Both the position numbers and the translations under genes were made by a program. Of a stretch of DNA of 64,000 nucleotides, positions 42,484-50,727 are shown piece by piece. Each line of letters starts with the position of its first letter. The first letter of the stretch is position 1. Source of the stretch: Miltoncostaea oceani (lineage in GTDB: Bacteria > Actinomycetota > Thermoleophilia > Miltoncostaeales > Miltoncostaeaceae); assembly GCF_018141545.1 (NCBI RefSeq), contig NZ_CP064356.1:2927001-2991000 (forward strand), written 5' to 3'. A model generated the notes under the pieces. It was not told where the DNA came from. It saw nothing but the letters and a program-made list of their open reading frames with translations, and searched no databases.

Positions 42484-42494
42484 GAGCGCCCGGT

Positions 42495-42995
42495 TCAGTC
42501 CCCGTCGCCGGGCGACGCGATCCGGTCCCACGCGCCGCCGAGCGCCGCGAGCTCCTCGTCCGAGAACCGCGACAGGAACTCGGCGCGCACCCCGGTCAGG
42601 TGGGTCGCGCGGGCGGCGCGCAACCGCGCCCGCCCGGCGGCGGTGAGGACGACCTCGGCCCCGCGGCGGTCGTCGGCGCAGGCCTCGCGCACGACCAGGC
42701 CGTCGCGCCCGAGCCGATCGATCATGCGGCTCATGCCGCTCACGCTGAGCAGCGTCGCGCCGGAGAGCTCCGACACGCGCATGCGCCCCCGGGGGGCGCC
42801 GCCCAGCAGCATCAGCACCTCGTACGAGGTCAGCGACATGCCGTGGCGCTCGTGGAGCTCGGCGTCGAGGCGCCGTGTGACGCCCGCGTGGGCGCGGAGC
42901 ATGCCGCGCCAGGCCCGCAGCTCGAGGTCGGTCAGCGGCTCCCCGTCCTCGCCGCGACGGGCCGGCGGGGCGCCCTCCTTGACGTGTGCTTGCAT
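42495..42995 (-). CDS. MarR-family transcriptional regulator
   Basis: 166-residue winged-helix regulator. SLTSYEVLMLLGGAPRGRMRVSELSGATLLSVSGMSRMIDRLGRDGLV is the helix-turn-helix, DDRRGAEVVLTAAG the wing. MarR proteins usually repress a divergent gene and respond to small aromatic or oxidising molecules; the divergent neighbour is a carboxymuconolactone decarboxylase-like gene. ATG at 42995 taken rather than TTG at 43001; AAAGGG lies upstream. A palindromic operator candidate sits 15 bases before the start. Confidence 0.9.
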   Translation of the reverse strand: MQAHVKEGAPPARRGEDGEPLTDLELRAWRGMLRAHAGVTRRLDAELHERHGMSLTSYEVLMLLGGAPRGRMRVSELSGATLLSVSGMSRMIDRLGRDGLVVREACADDRRGAEVVLTAAGRARLRAARATHLTGVRAEFLSRFSDEELAALGGAWDRIASPGDGD

Positions 42996-43009
42996 CGTCA
43001 ACTACCCTT

Positions 43010-43025
43010 TTGCTTGCTCACGCAA
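43010..43025. promoter_or_regulatory. candidate MarR operator
   Basis: TTGCTTGCTCACGCAA, symmetric at 12 of 16 positions (TTGC-n-TG-nn-CA-n-GCAA), between the divergent MarR and CMD genes. Confidence 0.45.
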
Positions 43026-43090
43026 CGATTCTAGCACCGGCCCCGGGGCGTCCGCTCGCGGGGGCGGGCCGGACGGATCCAGGGGGGACC

Positions 43091-43501
43091 ATGACCACCA
43101 CGCCGAGCGGCGACGCGCGCCTCGACCGGGGCAGGGAGCTGGCGGAGCAGCACCTCGGGGAGGGCGTCATCGAGCGGTGGCGGGGGGTCTCCCCCGCCCT
43201 CGAGGAGCTGACGTCGGCGTTCGGGTTCGCCGACCTGTGGGGGCGTCCCGGCCTGTCGCGCCGCGACCGCTCCATCGTGGCGATGGCCATCACCGCGACC
43301 CTGCGCGCCGAGCCCCAGCTCGGCTGGCACGTGCGCGGCGCCCTCGGGGCGGGCGTGACCCCGGACGAGGTGCGCGAGGTGCTGATCGCGGTGTCCGGCC
43401 TGGCCGGCTTCCCGGCGGCGTGGACGGCGCTGGAGGTGGCCGAGCCGATCCTCGCCGAGCACGCCGCGGGCTCCGCCGACGGCGGGGGCGACGCCGGCTG
43501 A
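43091..43501 (+). CDS. carboxymuconolactone decarboxylase family protein
   Basis: 136-residue CMD/PcaC-fold protein: GFADLWGRPGLSRRDRSIVAMAITATLRAEPQLGWHVRGALGAG...EVREVLIAVSGLAGFPAAW. The peroxidase CxxC of AhpD is absent, so it is PcaC-like, possibly acting on aromatic-ring cleavage products. ATG 43091 follows AGGGGGG. Probably the target of the divergent MarR regulator. Confidence 0.88.
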   Translation: MTTTPSGDARLDRGRELAEQHLGEGVIERWRGVSPALEELTSAFGFADLWGRPGLSRRDRSIVAMAITATLRAEPQLGWHVRGALGAGVTPDEVREVLIAVSGLAGFPAAWTALEVAEPILAEHAAGSADGGGDAG

Positions 43502-43535
43502 CGCGACCCCCGCGGTGACCGTCGCGTCGCGCGGC

Positions 43536-43562
43536 TTCACCGGGGTTTCACAGGATCGTCAC
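43536..43562 (+). promoter_or_regulatory. three PHO-box-like direct repeats before the response regulator
   Basis: TTCAC at 43536, TTCAC at 43547, GTCAC at 43558, exact period 11, about 60-85 bases before ATG 43621. Fits autoregulation by an OmpR-type regulator. Confidence 0.5.
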
Positions 43563-43620
43563 GGAGGGCGCGCGAACCTTCGGCGGGGCGTGACCACTCC
43601 CCCGTCCGGAGGGACGTGCG

Positions 43621-44424
43621 ATGAGGATCCTGATCGTCGAGGACGACGAGAGCACCGCCGAGGCCATGGCGTTCCACCTGCGCACGGCCGGCCTGGAGCC
43701 GACCGTGGTCGGCGACGGCCTCGCGGGCCTGCGGGCGCTGCGGACGGCGACGCCGGACGTGGTGGTGCTCGACCTGATGCTGCCGGGCGCCGACGGGTGG
43801 CACGTCATCCGCCAGGCGCGGGAGTGGGCGCCGCGCCTGCCGATCATCGTGGTGACGGCGCGGACGAACGAGCACGACCGCGTGGAGGTGCTCGCCCTCG
43901 GCGCCGACGACGTGATGGGCAAGCCGTTCTCGATGCGGGAGCTGCTGGCGCGGATCACCGCGGCGCTGCGGCGGACGGCGGTCGAGAACGCCCGCTCGGA
44001 GCGCCTGCCGGTGCAGGAGGGCGAGCTCACCGTCGACCCGTCGCGGATGTCGGTCATCGTGGCCGGGAGACCCGCCGACCTGACGCCGCTCGAGTTCAAG
44101 CTGCTGATGACGCTGGTGGAGGAGCGCGAGCGGGCGCTGTCGCGCGACGAGATCTTCCGGCGGGTGTGGGGGGCGGAGCGCGCCCACGGCGACCGCTCGG
44201 TCGACGTCCTGGTGCGGCGCCTGCGCCGGAAGGTCGACGAGGTCGGCGGCGCCTACACGTACATCCAGACCCTCCACGGGGTCGGCTACCGCTTCCTCAC
44301 GACCCCCCGCCGCCTCCCCGTGGCCGTCCCGGCGGCGCTCCCCGGGCCGGCGCCGGATCCCGCCGGCCTGCTCAGGCCGAGTCGCGGAGCGCCTGTGCCT
44401 CCGGCAGCGCCTCGAGCTTCTTGA
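43621..44424 (+). CDS. OmpR-family response regulator, orphan
   Basis: 267-residue two-component regulator. Receiver domain 1-120 with acidic pocket EDDE, phospho-acceptor Asp51 in [10 protein letters not shown], Thr in VVTAR and Lys in MGKPFS; winged-helix DNA-binding domain about 130-228 ([34 protein letters not shown]). A Pro/Ala-rich tail of about 40 residues extends over the end of the convergent rpoD gene. No histidine kinase is adjacent. GGAGGG precedes the ATG. The 11-base direct repeats upstream suggest PhoP/RegX3-like autoregulation. Confidence 0.92.
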   Translation: MRILIVEDDESTAEAMAFHLRTAGLEPTVVGDGLAGLRALRTATPDVVVLDLMLPGADGWHVIRQAREWAPRLPIIVVTARTNEHDRVEVLALGADDVMGKPFSMRELLARITAALRRTAVENARSERLPVQEGELTVDPSRMSVIVAGRPADLTPLEFKLLMTLVEERERALSRDEIFRRVWGAERAHGDRSVDVLVRRLRRKVDEVGGAYTYIQTLHGVGYRFLTTPRRLPVAVPAALPGPAPDPAGLLRPSRGAPVPPAAPRAS

Positions 44425-45475
44425 GCGTGTTGTTCTCGATCTGACGGATCCGCTCGCGGGTCACGCCGAACGCGCGGCCGACCTCCTCGAGGGTGCGCGG
44501 CTGCTCGCCCAGGAGGCCGAACCGCAGCTCGATGACCTTGCGCTCCCGGTCGGGGAGGGCGTCGAGGGCGCGGAGGATGTCGGTCCGGCGCAGGTTGACG
44601 GACGCCTCGTCGAACGGCGACGCCGCCTGCTCGTCCTCGACGAAGTCCCCGAGCTCCGACTCCTCCTCCTCGCCGATCGGCTTCTCCAGGCTGACCGGCT
44701 GCTGCGCCATCCGGAGGATGTCGCGGACCTCCTCCACGCTCATGCGGAGTTCCTCGGCGATCTCCTCCGGCCGGGGCTCGCGTCCGAGCCGCTGGACCAT
44801 CTGCCGCTCGAGGTGGACGACCTTGTTGAGCTTCTCGACCATGTGCACGGGGATGCGGATGGTGCGGGCCTTATCGGCGATCGCGCGCGTCACGGCCTGG
44901 CGGATCCACCACGTGGCGTACGTCGAGAACTTGAAGCCGCGGCGGTAGTCGAACTTCTCGACGGCGCGGATCAGGCCGAGGCTCCCCTCCTGGATGAGGT
45001 CGAGGAAGGAGAGGCCACGGCCGAGGTAGCCCTTCGCGATGCTCACCACGAGGCGCAGGTTGGCCTCGACCATCGCCGTCTTCGCGGTCATGTCGCCCCG
45101 CTCGATGCGCTTCGCGAGCGCGACCTCCTGCTTGGCGGTCAGCAGCGGGACGCGGCCGATCTCGCGCAGGTAGAGGCGCAGGCTGTCGAGGCTGGGCTCG
45201 ACGGTGAGGTCGAGCTCGGGCGGGCGCTCGGTCTGCGTGGCGGACGCCTTCGCGATCACCTCGCCGTCGGCGTCCAGCACCTCGACGCCGATCTCCACGA
45301 GATGCGAGTAGAAGTCCTCGATCTGCTCCTTGGTGACGTCCGCGTCCTGGAGCGCCGCGACGATCTCGTCGTAGGTGAGGAACCCCTTCTCCCTGCCGTC
45401 CGAGGCGAGCGCGCGCATCTCCTCGACGTCCGGCACGGCGATCTCGACGGCGCTGCGGGCGGGGGCGTGCGACAT
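44372..45475 (-). CDS. rpoD: primary-type RNA polymerase sigma factor
   Basis: 367-residue group 1 (or close group 2) sigma-70. Region 1.1-like N-terminus ([29 protein letters not shown]), region 1.2 [15 protein letters not shown], region 2 with [53 protein letters not shown], region 3, and region 4 [29 protein letters not shown]. Presence of region 1.1 and full length favour the housekeeping factor. ATG 45475 has GGAAGGA seven bases upstream. Its 3' end overlaps the response regulator by 53 bases in opposite orientation. Confidence 0.93.
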   Translation of the reverse strand: MSHAPARSAVEIAVPDVEEMRALASDGREKGFLTYDEIVAALQDADVTKEQIEDFYSHLVEIGVEVLDADGEVIAKASATQTERPPELDLTVEPSLDSLRLYLREIGRVPLLTAKQEVALAKRIERGDMTAKTAMVEANLRLVVSIAKGYLGRGLSFLDLIQEGSLGLIRAVEKFDYRRGFKFSTYATWWIRQAVTRAIADKARTIRIPVHMVEKLNKVVHLERQMVQRLGREPRPEEIAEELRMSVEEVRDILRMAQQPVSLEKPIGEEEESELGDFVEDEQAASPFDEASVNLRRTDILRALDALPDRERKVIELRFGLLGEQPRTLEEVGRAFGVTRERIRQIENNTLKKLEALPEAQALRDSA

Positions 45476-45518
45476 CCGGCGGTCCTTCCTCGAGCGGGGA
45501 CGGACGGGAGGCTCCCCG

Positions 45519-45524
45519 ATCATA
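45519..45524 (-). promoter_or_regulatory. -10 box for rpoD
   Basis: TATGAT on the minus strand, 43 bases before the rpoD ATG. Confidence 0.45.
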
Positions 45525-45672
45525 CCCGGACGCCAGGCGGGCCCACCCTCCACGGGTCCGTCACAATCCTGCACACTCGGGACGAAATCGTGCGACCGGG
45601 GCCGCGACGAAATGCGGCGCGTCCCCGCCGCCCGGCCCCCCGAACCGGTGACCGACGAGAGCGAGTGACGGC

Positions 45673-46659
45673 ATGAGCACGACCCGGCGCACGGCCGTGG
45701 AAGACCTGCAGGCGACGCGTCCGTCCGCCGCGATCAGCCTCTCCCGCGCGGGCGTCACCCGCTCGGCGAAGGCGATCCGGATCCGGCACTCGGGGGCGGA
45801 GCAGCTCTTCCACGCCGAGATCTCGTGCTTCTGCGACCTGCGCCCCGACCAGAAGGGCGTCCACATGTCGCGCTTCGAGGAGACGGTCAACGAGGCGATC
45901 GACGAGGTCGTCCTGGGCGAGGCCCTCCGCGTCGAGGCGCTCGCCGAGCGGATCGCCCAGACGATCGTGGAGCGCCAGCGGGCGCTGCGCAGCGAGGTCA
46001 CGATCCGCGCGAGCTACCCCGTCGAGAAGCGGACGCCGGTGACGGACATCGCCACCCAGGAGATGTACGGCCTGATCGGCGTCGCCGCGGCCGACACCGA
46101 CGCCAGCCGGCGTCTGGTCGGGGTGACGGCGCAGGGCATGAACGCGTGCCCGTGCGCGCAGGGGCTGATCCGCGGGCAGGCCGAGGACGACCTCCGCGCC
46201 GACGGCTTCTCGGACGATGAGATCGAGCGCATCACCCGCCTGGTCCCGATCGCGACCCACAACCAGCGGGCCCGCGGGACGCTCTACCTGGGCGCGCCCG
46301 ACGGTCCGGACATCGACGCGGACGTGCTCCTCGAGATCGTCGAGGACGGCATGTCGTCGGAGATCTACGAGCTGATGAAGCGCCCCGACGAGCAGTACGT
46401 GGTGGACCGCGCGCACCGCCGGCCGCGGTTCGTCGAGGACTCGGTGCGCGAGATGGTCCGCGGGGTGCTGGAGCGCTTCCCCGCCCTGCCGGACGACGGC
46501 TTCCTGCACGCCCACCAGGCGAACTTCGAGACCATCCACACCCACGACGTCGAGGCGGAGCGCTTCGGCGGGGTCGGCGAGATCCGGGCGGAGCTGGCCG
46601 GCGGACGCCACTCGGCGCGCCACCTCACCCTGCAGGAGTGGCTGGCCGGCCGCTCCTAG
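45673..46659 (+). CDS. folE2: GTP cyclohydrolase I, FolE2/MptA type
   Basis: 328-residue type IB GTP cyclohydrolase, first step of folate (and possibly deazapurine) synthesis. Signature [17 protein letters not shown], catalytic Cys in [13 protein letters not shown]-terminal [14 protein letters not shown] and [14 protein letters not shown]. Unlike zinc-dependent FolE, this type works with several metals and is often zinc-regulated; no Zur-like palindrome is evident here. Divergent from rpoD; two GACGAAAT copies (45581, 45606) lie upstream. Confidence 0.9.
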   Translation: MSTTRRTAVEDLQATRPSAAISLSRAGVTRSAKAIRIRHSGAEQLFHAEISCFCDLRPDQKGVHMSRFEETVNEAIDEVVLGEALRVEALAERIAQTIVERQRALRSEVTIRASYPVEKRTPVTDIATQEMYGLIGVAAADTDASRRLVGVTAQGMNACPCAQGLIRGQAEDDLRADGFSDDEIERITRLVPIATHNQRARGTLYLGAPDGPDIDADVLLEIVEDGMSSEIYELMKRPDEQYVVDRAHRRPRFVEDSVREMVRGVLERFPALPDDGFLHAHQANFETIHTHDVEAERFGGVGEIRAELAGGRHSARHLTLQEWLAGRS

Positions 46660-46671
46660 GCGGCCGCGGGG

Positions 46672-47904
46672 CTAGAGGGGGAGCGCCCGGAGGGCCCGCC
46701 GCGCGAGGGCGGTCACCCGGTCGTACGCCCACTGGGGGTCGTGCAGCGGCGGGTCGAGCTGGTGGTCGCGGGCGACGGCGGCGCGGGCGATGCGGAGGGC
46801 GAGGTCCCGCGGGACCTCGCCGGTGCGGCCGGCCATCGCGTCGCGCAGCGCGGCGCGCTCGGAGGCGAGCGGGACGTAGGTGATGGACCGCATGCGCGCG
46901 CCGACGGGGAGCGTCATGCGCCCGAGGGCGGCCTCGACGCCGAGGCGCGGCAGGTCGAACCCCGCCGACACGGAGGCGCCGACCGACGCCGCGAGGCGCA
47001 GGTTGATGTCGTGGAACCAGTAGCGGCCGTCGCGCTCCAGCAGGTTCATGCAGCACGGGCCGACGTAGCCGGCGACGTCGAGCAGCCGCGCCGCGTGCCG
47101 CTCGAGGTCCGGGGGGATCGGGACGACGGTCGAGACGGAGCTGGTGCCGACGACCCGCGGGTAGGTCGTCTCGACGCGGGCGGCGACCATGCCGACGGTG
47201 CCGGCGGCGTCGCGCACGCAGTGCAGCACCCAGGGGCGGCCGATGATCTGCTCCTGCACGACGGCGTCCAGGTCGGACAGGCGCAGGTGGGCGATCGCGG
47301 CGTCGCGCTCCTCGACGCTGCGCACCGAGACGACGGGCGCCGCGGCGGCGTCCGACAGGGACGTGCGCGGCTTGACGATCGACGGCAGGGCGGGCCAGGG
47401 GCCGGCGGGGCCGTCGACGCCGACCTCGACGCTGGCGGGGTGGTCGGCCCCCGCGAGGGCGGCCGTGTTCGCCAGCTCGAGCTTGTCGCAGAGCATCCGG
47501 AACTGGCGGGCGTCGGGTCCGGCCACCACGGTGCGCGTCAGGCCGAGGGGGTTCTCCGCGAGGAGGCGGACGACGTCCTCGTCGAGCGGCAGGACGACGT
47601 CGACGCCCTCGAGGAGGCAGGTCTCGCGGATCCACGCGAGGAAGCCGGCCGGGTCGGCGACGGCCGGCGGGTAGCGGCGCGGCGACAGGACGGCGGTGGA
47701 GCGCCCGCCGGGGTCGCCGTGGGGGTGCGCCGCGATCACCCGGTGGCCGGCGGTGCGCAGGCTGCGCACGGCCCAGGGGCCGGGGCGGTGACCACACCAC
47801 ACCACCAGCACCGTCGGGGCGGCGCTCGGGGCGGTGGTGGTCGTCGCCGCGGCGGCCGGTGCCGGAGCGGGGCGCGGATGCCTGATCAGCGCGAAGAGGG
47901 GCAT
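46672..47904 (-). CDS. ATP-grasp enzyme, unknown substrate
   Basis: 410-residue ATP-grasp ligase-like protein. N-terminal pre-ATP domain with VLVVWCGHRPGPWAVRSLRTAGHRV, then LPLDEDVVRLLAENP, LCDKLELANTAALAG, IVKPRTSLSDAAA (ATP Lys), VVQEQIIGRPWVLHCV and the Mg-binding FHDINLRLAASVGASVSAGFD. Such proteins ligate an acyl phosphate to an amine or thiol, often in peptide or carbamoyl chemistry; no partner enzyme is adjacent. The first 30 residues are Pro/Ala/Thr-rich. A TATAGG box lies about 30 bases upstream of ATG 47904. Confidence 0.8.
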   Translation of the reverse strand: MPLFALIRHPRPAPAPAAAATTTTAPSAAPTVLVVWCGHRPGPWAVRSLRTAGHRVIAAHPHGDPGGRSTAVLSPRRYPPAVADPAGFLAWIRETCLLEGVDVVLPLDEDVVRLLAENPLGLTRTVVAGPDARQFRMLCDKLELANTAALAGADHPASVEVGVDGPAGPWPALPSIVKPRTSLSDAAAAPVVSVRSVEERDAAIAHLRLSDLDAVVQEQIIGRPWVLHCVRDAAGTVGMVAARVETTYPRVVGTSSVSTVVPIPPDLERHAARLLDVAGYVGPCCMNLLERDGRYWFHDINLRLAASVGASVSAGFDLPRLGVEAALGRMTLPVGARMRSITYVPLASERAALRDAMAGRTGEVPRDLALRIARAAVARDHQLDPPLHDPQWAYDRVTALARRALRALPL

Positions 47905-47985
47905 GGGGTCCGGATCGTCAGTGGAGGGCCGAGCCTATAGCCGCGGGGTGCGGCGACGCATCCCCGGATCCCCCTCGGGACGGGC

Positions 47986-47991
47986 TAACCT
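47986..47991 (+). promoter_or_regulatory. -10 element, leaderless-type, for the ACT gene
   Basis: TAACCT six bases before GTG 47998. Confidence 0.5.
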
Positions 47992-47997
47992 GGGGGG

Positions 47998-48525
47998 GTG
48001 AACCAGGTGATCGTCACTGCCGTGGGGGCCGATCGTCCCGGGATCGTCGCCGCCGTCACCGGGGCGCTCCTCGAGATCGGGGGCAACCTCGAGGAGACGC
48101 GCGCGGCGCTTCTGCGCGGATCGTTCGCGACGGTGCTCGCCGTCGCGGTCCCCGACGGGGTGCGCCCCGAGGACGTCGAGGCCGCGTTGCGCCCGATCGC
48201 CGACGAGCTGGGCCTCGGGATGTCGGTGGGCGCCGCCGCCCCCCGGCACGAGGGGCCGCCGCTCTCGCGCTGGGTGCTGTCGGTGTACGGGGCGGACCAC
48301 CCCGGCATCGTCCACGGCATGGCCGTCGCCCTCGCCGAGAACGACGCGAACATCGTGGACCTGTCGTCCCGGCTGGTGGGCGACCCGCCCGTCTACGTCC
48401 TCGGCATCGAGATCGAGCGCGCATCCGACCGCTCCGCGGCGTCCCTGGAGCGGGCGCTCCGCGAGGTCGCCGGGGCCCACGGGGTCGAGATGAGCCTCGA
48501 GCCCGAGGACGACGAGGTCCTCTGA
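47998..48525 (+). CDS. double ACT-domain protein (GcvR-like)
   Basis: 175 residues made of two ACT domains (about 3-78 and 92-170), each opening with the amino-acid-binding pattern: VTAVGADRPGIVAAVTGALLEIGGNL and LSVYGADHPGIVHGMAVALAENDANIVDL. Domain order resembles GcvR and related amino-acid sensors, without a catalytic or DNA-binding domain. It is followed by def, 23 bases away, possibly in the same transcript. Confidence 0.88.
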   Translation: MNQVIVTAVGADRPGIVAAVTGALLEIGGNLEETRAALLRGSFATVLAVAVPDGVRPEDVEAALRPIADELGLGMSVGAAAPRHEGPPLSRWVLSVYGADHPGIVHGMAVALAENDANIVDLSSRLVGDPPVYVLGIEIERASDRSAASLERALREVAGAHGVEMSLEPEDDEVL

Positions 48526-48548
48526 TGACGCGCATGGGCCTCTAGGCG

Positions 48549-49043
48549 GTGGTCCGGGAGGTCCTGCGCTACCCCGACCGCCGCCTCAAGCTCCCCGCCG
48601 CGCCGGTGGGGCGACCGGGCGCGGCGGTGCGGCGCCTCGCCGACGACCTGCGCGACACCGCCGCGTCGTTCCCGCGCACGGTCGGCATCGCCGCCCCGCA
48701 GATCGGCGCCCTCTGGCGGGTCGCCTACGTCGACTGCACGGGACACAAGAAGGTGCCGGACGCGCAGGGGCCGATGTGGCTCATCGACCCGGTCGTCGTC
48801 GACCACGAGGGCGACGAGATCGGCCGGGAGGGGTGCCTGTCGCTGCCGGACATCACCGCGAACGTCCGCCGGGCGACCCGGGTGGTGGTGGAGGCGACCG
48901 ACCTCGACGGCTCCCGCCGCGCGATCGCGGCGGAGGGGTTCGAGGCGCGGGTGATGCTGCACGAGATCGACCACCTGGACGGGGTGCTGATCCTCGACCG
49001 GGTCGCCTCGCTGGCGCTCGACGTCTTCCCCCGCCGCCGCTGA
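48549..49043 (+). CDS. def: peptide deformylase
   Basis: 164-residue Fe-dependent enzyme that removes the N-formyl group from new proteins. Motif 1 GIAAPQIGALWRV, motif 2 EGCLSLPD (metal Cys), motif 3 VMLHEIDHLDGVL (HExxH). GTG 48549 is the first start after an in-frame TAG; in the same frame an ATG at 48525, overlapping the stop of the ACT gene (TGATG), opens six codons before that TAG, so the original start may have been displaced. Confidence 0.93.
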   Translation: MVREVLRYPDRRLKLPAAPVGRPGAAVRRLADDLRDTAASFPRTVGIAAPQIGALWRVAYVDCTGHKKVPDAQGPMWLIDPVVVDHEGDEIGREGCLSLPDITANVRRATRVVVEATDLDGSRRAIAAEGFEARVMLHEIDHLDGVLILDRVASLALDVFPRRR

Positions 49044-49058
49044 GCGGGGGCCGCGCCG

Positions 49059-49478
49059 TCAGTCGTCGTGGACGGCGGCGCGGGCGAGGAGGGTGACGAT
49101 CTGGTCGCGGGCGGGCTCGCCGAAGGTCTCGCGCGCGAGGGCGAGGCGCGACTTGGCCCCCTCGTCGGTGCCCTCCGCCGCCTCGGCGACGGCGCGCCGC
49201 AACCCGGCGACGAGGAGCAGCAGGTCGCGGTCGGGGGCGAGGTCCGCCATCGGCGGGTCGATGGGGTGCACGACCCGCAGCCACTCGGACGCGGACTCGC
49301 CGGGCCGGGCGCTCGACCACGCGCTCGCCATGACGGCCTGCGTCAGGGCGTCGCGGCGCTCCCGGCGGCCGGGACGGCCGGACGCGGCGGCGATCGCCTC
49401 GATCTGGCGGCTGCCGACGCGGACGCGCACGACGCGGCAGAACGCGTCGTCGACGGTGGGCGGGGCGTCATCCCTCAC
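49059..49478 (-). CDS. hypothetical protein, 139 residues
   Basis: Unrecognised helical protein rich in Ala, Arg, Glu. N-terminal part has a short strand pattern (FCRVVRVRVGSRQIEAIAAASG), the rest is helices, ending in DQIVTLLARAAVHDD. One Cys, no membrane segment. GTG at 49478 assumed; no clear Shine-Dalgarno or -10. Same strand as the moaD-moaE group, 39 bases after it, possibly its last gene. Confidence 0.55.
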   Translation of the reverse strand: MRDDAPPTVDDAFCRVVRVRVGSRQIEAIAAASGRPGRRERRDALTQAVMASAWSSARPGESASEWLRVVHPIDPPMADLAPDRDLLLLVAGLRRAVAEAAEGTDEGAKSRLALARETFGEPARDQIVTLLARAAVHDD

Positions 49479-49517
49479 ACCCCTTGGATCGGCGGGGACG
49501 GCCCGTCACACGAGGGC

Positions 49518-49937
49518 CTACCTCTTCGAGTAGACGTCCCCGTCCCCGGCGCCGCGCACGGCGTGGACGGGGTGGCCGGCGGCCTCCCACTGGTAGTAGG
49601 AGCACGCGGGCCCGAACGCGGGCTCGTAGACGTCGGGGCGCGGGTTGCGGCCGACGTCGCGGGCGGCGGCGGCGTGGCGCAGGAGGCTCGGGTCGTCCAT
49701 CTCCGGCCAGACGATCACGAGGTGGGCGGCGGTGAGGAACCGGGCGACGAACGTGCAGCCGGGGGCGGGACACGGCCAGGGGTCGGTGCGGACGCAGTAC
49801 CAGCCGCTGTAGTCCTGGCCCGAGTCGTCGATCCAGAGCTCCTCGTCCTGGTCGACGTCGTCGTCGACGCCGGGGAGCGGCGGGGCGACGAGAGGGTCCT
49901 CGACCCCGGTACCGGGGCGTTCCGGACTCTCAGGCAT
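49518..49937 (-). CDS. hypothetical Cys/His-containing protein coupled to moaE
   Basis: 139 residues. Acidic start, then a Trp/Cys/His-rich region (GWYCVRTDPWPCPAPGCTF, AAHLVIVWPEMDD, ACSYYQWEAAGHPVH) that could bind a metal. No known family recognised. ATG 49937 overlaps the last eight bases of moaE, so it is translated with the molybdopterin synthase genes and may be linked to molybdenum-cofactor use; inference. Confidence 0.65.
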   Translation of the reverse strand: MPESPERPGTGVEDPLVAPPLPGVDDDVDQDEELWIDDSGQDYSGWYCVRTDPWPCPAPGCTFVARFLTAAHLVIVWPEMDDPSLLRHAAAARDVGRNPRPDVYEPAFGPACSYYQWEAAGHPVHAVRGAGDGDVYSKR

Positions 49938-50379
49938 GCGGGGTGCTCCCCTGTACGTGGGCGTGGTCCGTGGTGCATCCGTCGATCCAGGTGGTGCCGC
50001 CGTCGGCGTGGACCGTCTGCTTCCAGATCGGCGCCCGGGCCTTCAGCTCGTCGATGACGTACCGGCAGGCGGCGAACGCGGCGGGGCGGTGCCGCGCGGA
50101 CGCGGCGACGGCGACGCTGGGCTCGCCGACGGCGACCTCGCCGCGGCGGTGGACGACGGCGATCCGCGCGCCCCAGGCGCCCGCGGCCTCGGCGGCGATC
50201 GCCCGGAGCTCGGTGACCGCGAGCTCGTCGTAGGCCTCGTACCGGAGCGCGGCGACGGGCCGTTCGTCGCTCTCGCGGCGCGTGGTGCCGATGAAGGTGG
50301 CGATGCCGCCGTGCTCGGGGTCGGAGACGGCGGCGACGAGCGCGGCGTGGTCGATCGGCGTGTCGGTGAGCCCGATCAT
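49930..50379 (-). CDS. moaE: molybdopterin synthase catalytic subunit
   Basis: 149-residue MoaE, which with MoaD converts precursor Z (cPMP) to molybdopterin. ALRYEAYDELA, VVHRRGEVAVGEPSVAVAASARHR and the catalytic-Lys block LKARAPIWKQ are all family-specific. ATG overlaps the moaD stop (ATGA); its own stop is inside the next gene. moaA, moaC and others are not in the window. Confidence 0.93.
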   Translation of the reverse strand: MIGLTDTPIDHAALVAAVSDPEHGGIATFIGTTRRESDERPVAALRYEAYDELAVTELRAIAAEAAGAWGARIAVVHRRGEVAVGEPSVAVAASARHRPAAFAACRYVIDELKARAPIWKQTVHADGGTTWIDGCTTDHAHVQGSTPHA

Positions 50380-50633
50380 CCGCCGGACACCGGCAGGACG
50401 AGGGCGACCTCGTCACCGTCGCGCAGCGGCGCGCCGGGGAGGGTCCACTCGTGGTTGAGGGCGTACCGGACCCCCTCGGGCAGGCCGTGGCGGCGGACCT
50501 CGTCGGGGAGGTGGCTCCAGACCGCGCCGACGGGCGTCGCCGCGGGGAGCCGCAGCTCGACGCGGCCTGCGCCGGCGGCCTCCCGGAGCGACGCGAACAG
50601 GCGCACGCTCACCCTGATGCCGGCGTCGTCCAT
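50376..50633 (-). CDS. moaD: molybdopterin synthase sulfur-carrier subunit
   Basis: 85-residue ubiquitin-like protein ending in VSGG, whose C-terminal Gly-Gly carries the thiocarboxylate. VRLFASLREAAGAGRVEL is the first beta hairpin and helix, DGDEVALVLPVSGG the end. ATG 50633 has a leaderless-type box and no Shine-Dalgarno. Coupled to moaE by ATGA. Confidence 0.92.
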   Translation of the reverse strand: MDDAGIRVSVRLFASLREAAGAGRVELRLPAATPVGAVWSHLPDEVRRHGLPEGVRYALNHEWTLPGAPLRDGDEVALVLPVSGG

Positions 50634-50639
50634 CCGTCG

Positions 50640-50645
50640 ATGATA
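50640..50645 (-). promoter_or_regulatory. -10 element, leaderless-type, for moaD
   Basis: TATCAT on the minus strand, six bases before ATG 50633. Confidence 0.5.
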
Positions 50646-50715
50646 CCCACCGGCCATCCGGCGGCCCGGCCCGGACCCCCCATCTGTCCAGTAGGCCGGC
50701 ACCCGTCGCTTTTCG

Positions 50716-50721
50716 TACATT
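50716..50721 (+). promoter_or_regulatory. -10 element, leaderless-type, for lysyl-oxidase-like gene 1
   Basis: TACATT six bases before ATG 50728; this also favours the ATG over the GTG at 50725. Confidence 0.5.
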
Positions 50722-50727
50722 CGGGTG

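Noticed and set aside
45581-45613. Two GACGAAAT copies before folE2 as a Zur or other operator
   Set aside because: Spacing is 25 bases, there is no dyad symmetry and no resemblance to known zinc-regulator sites.
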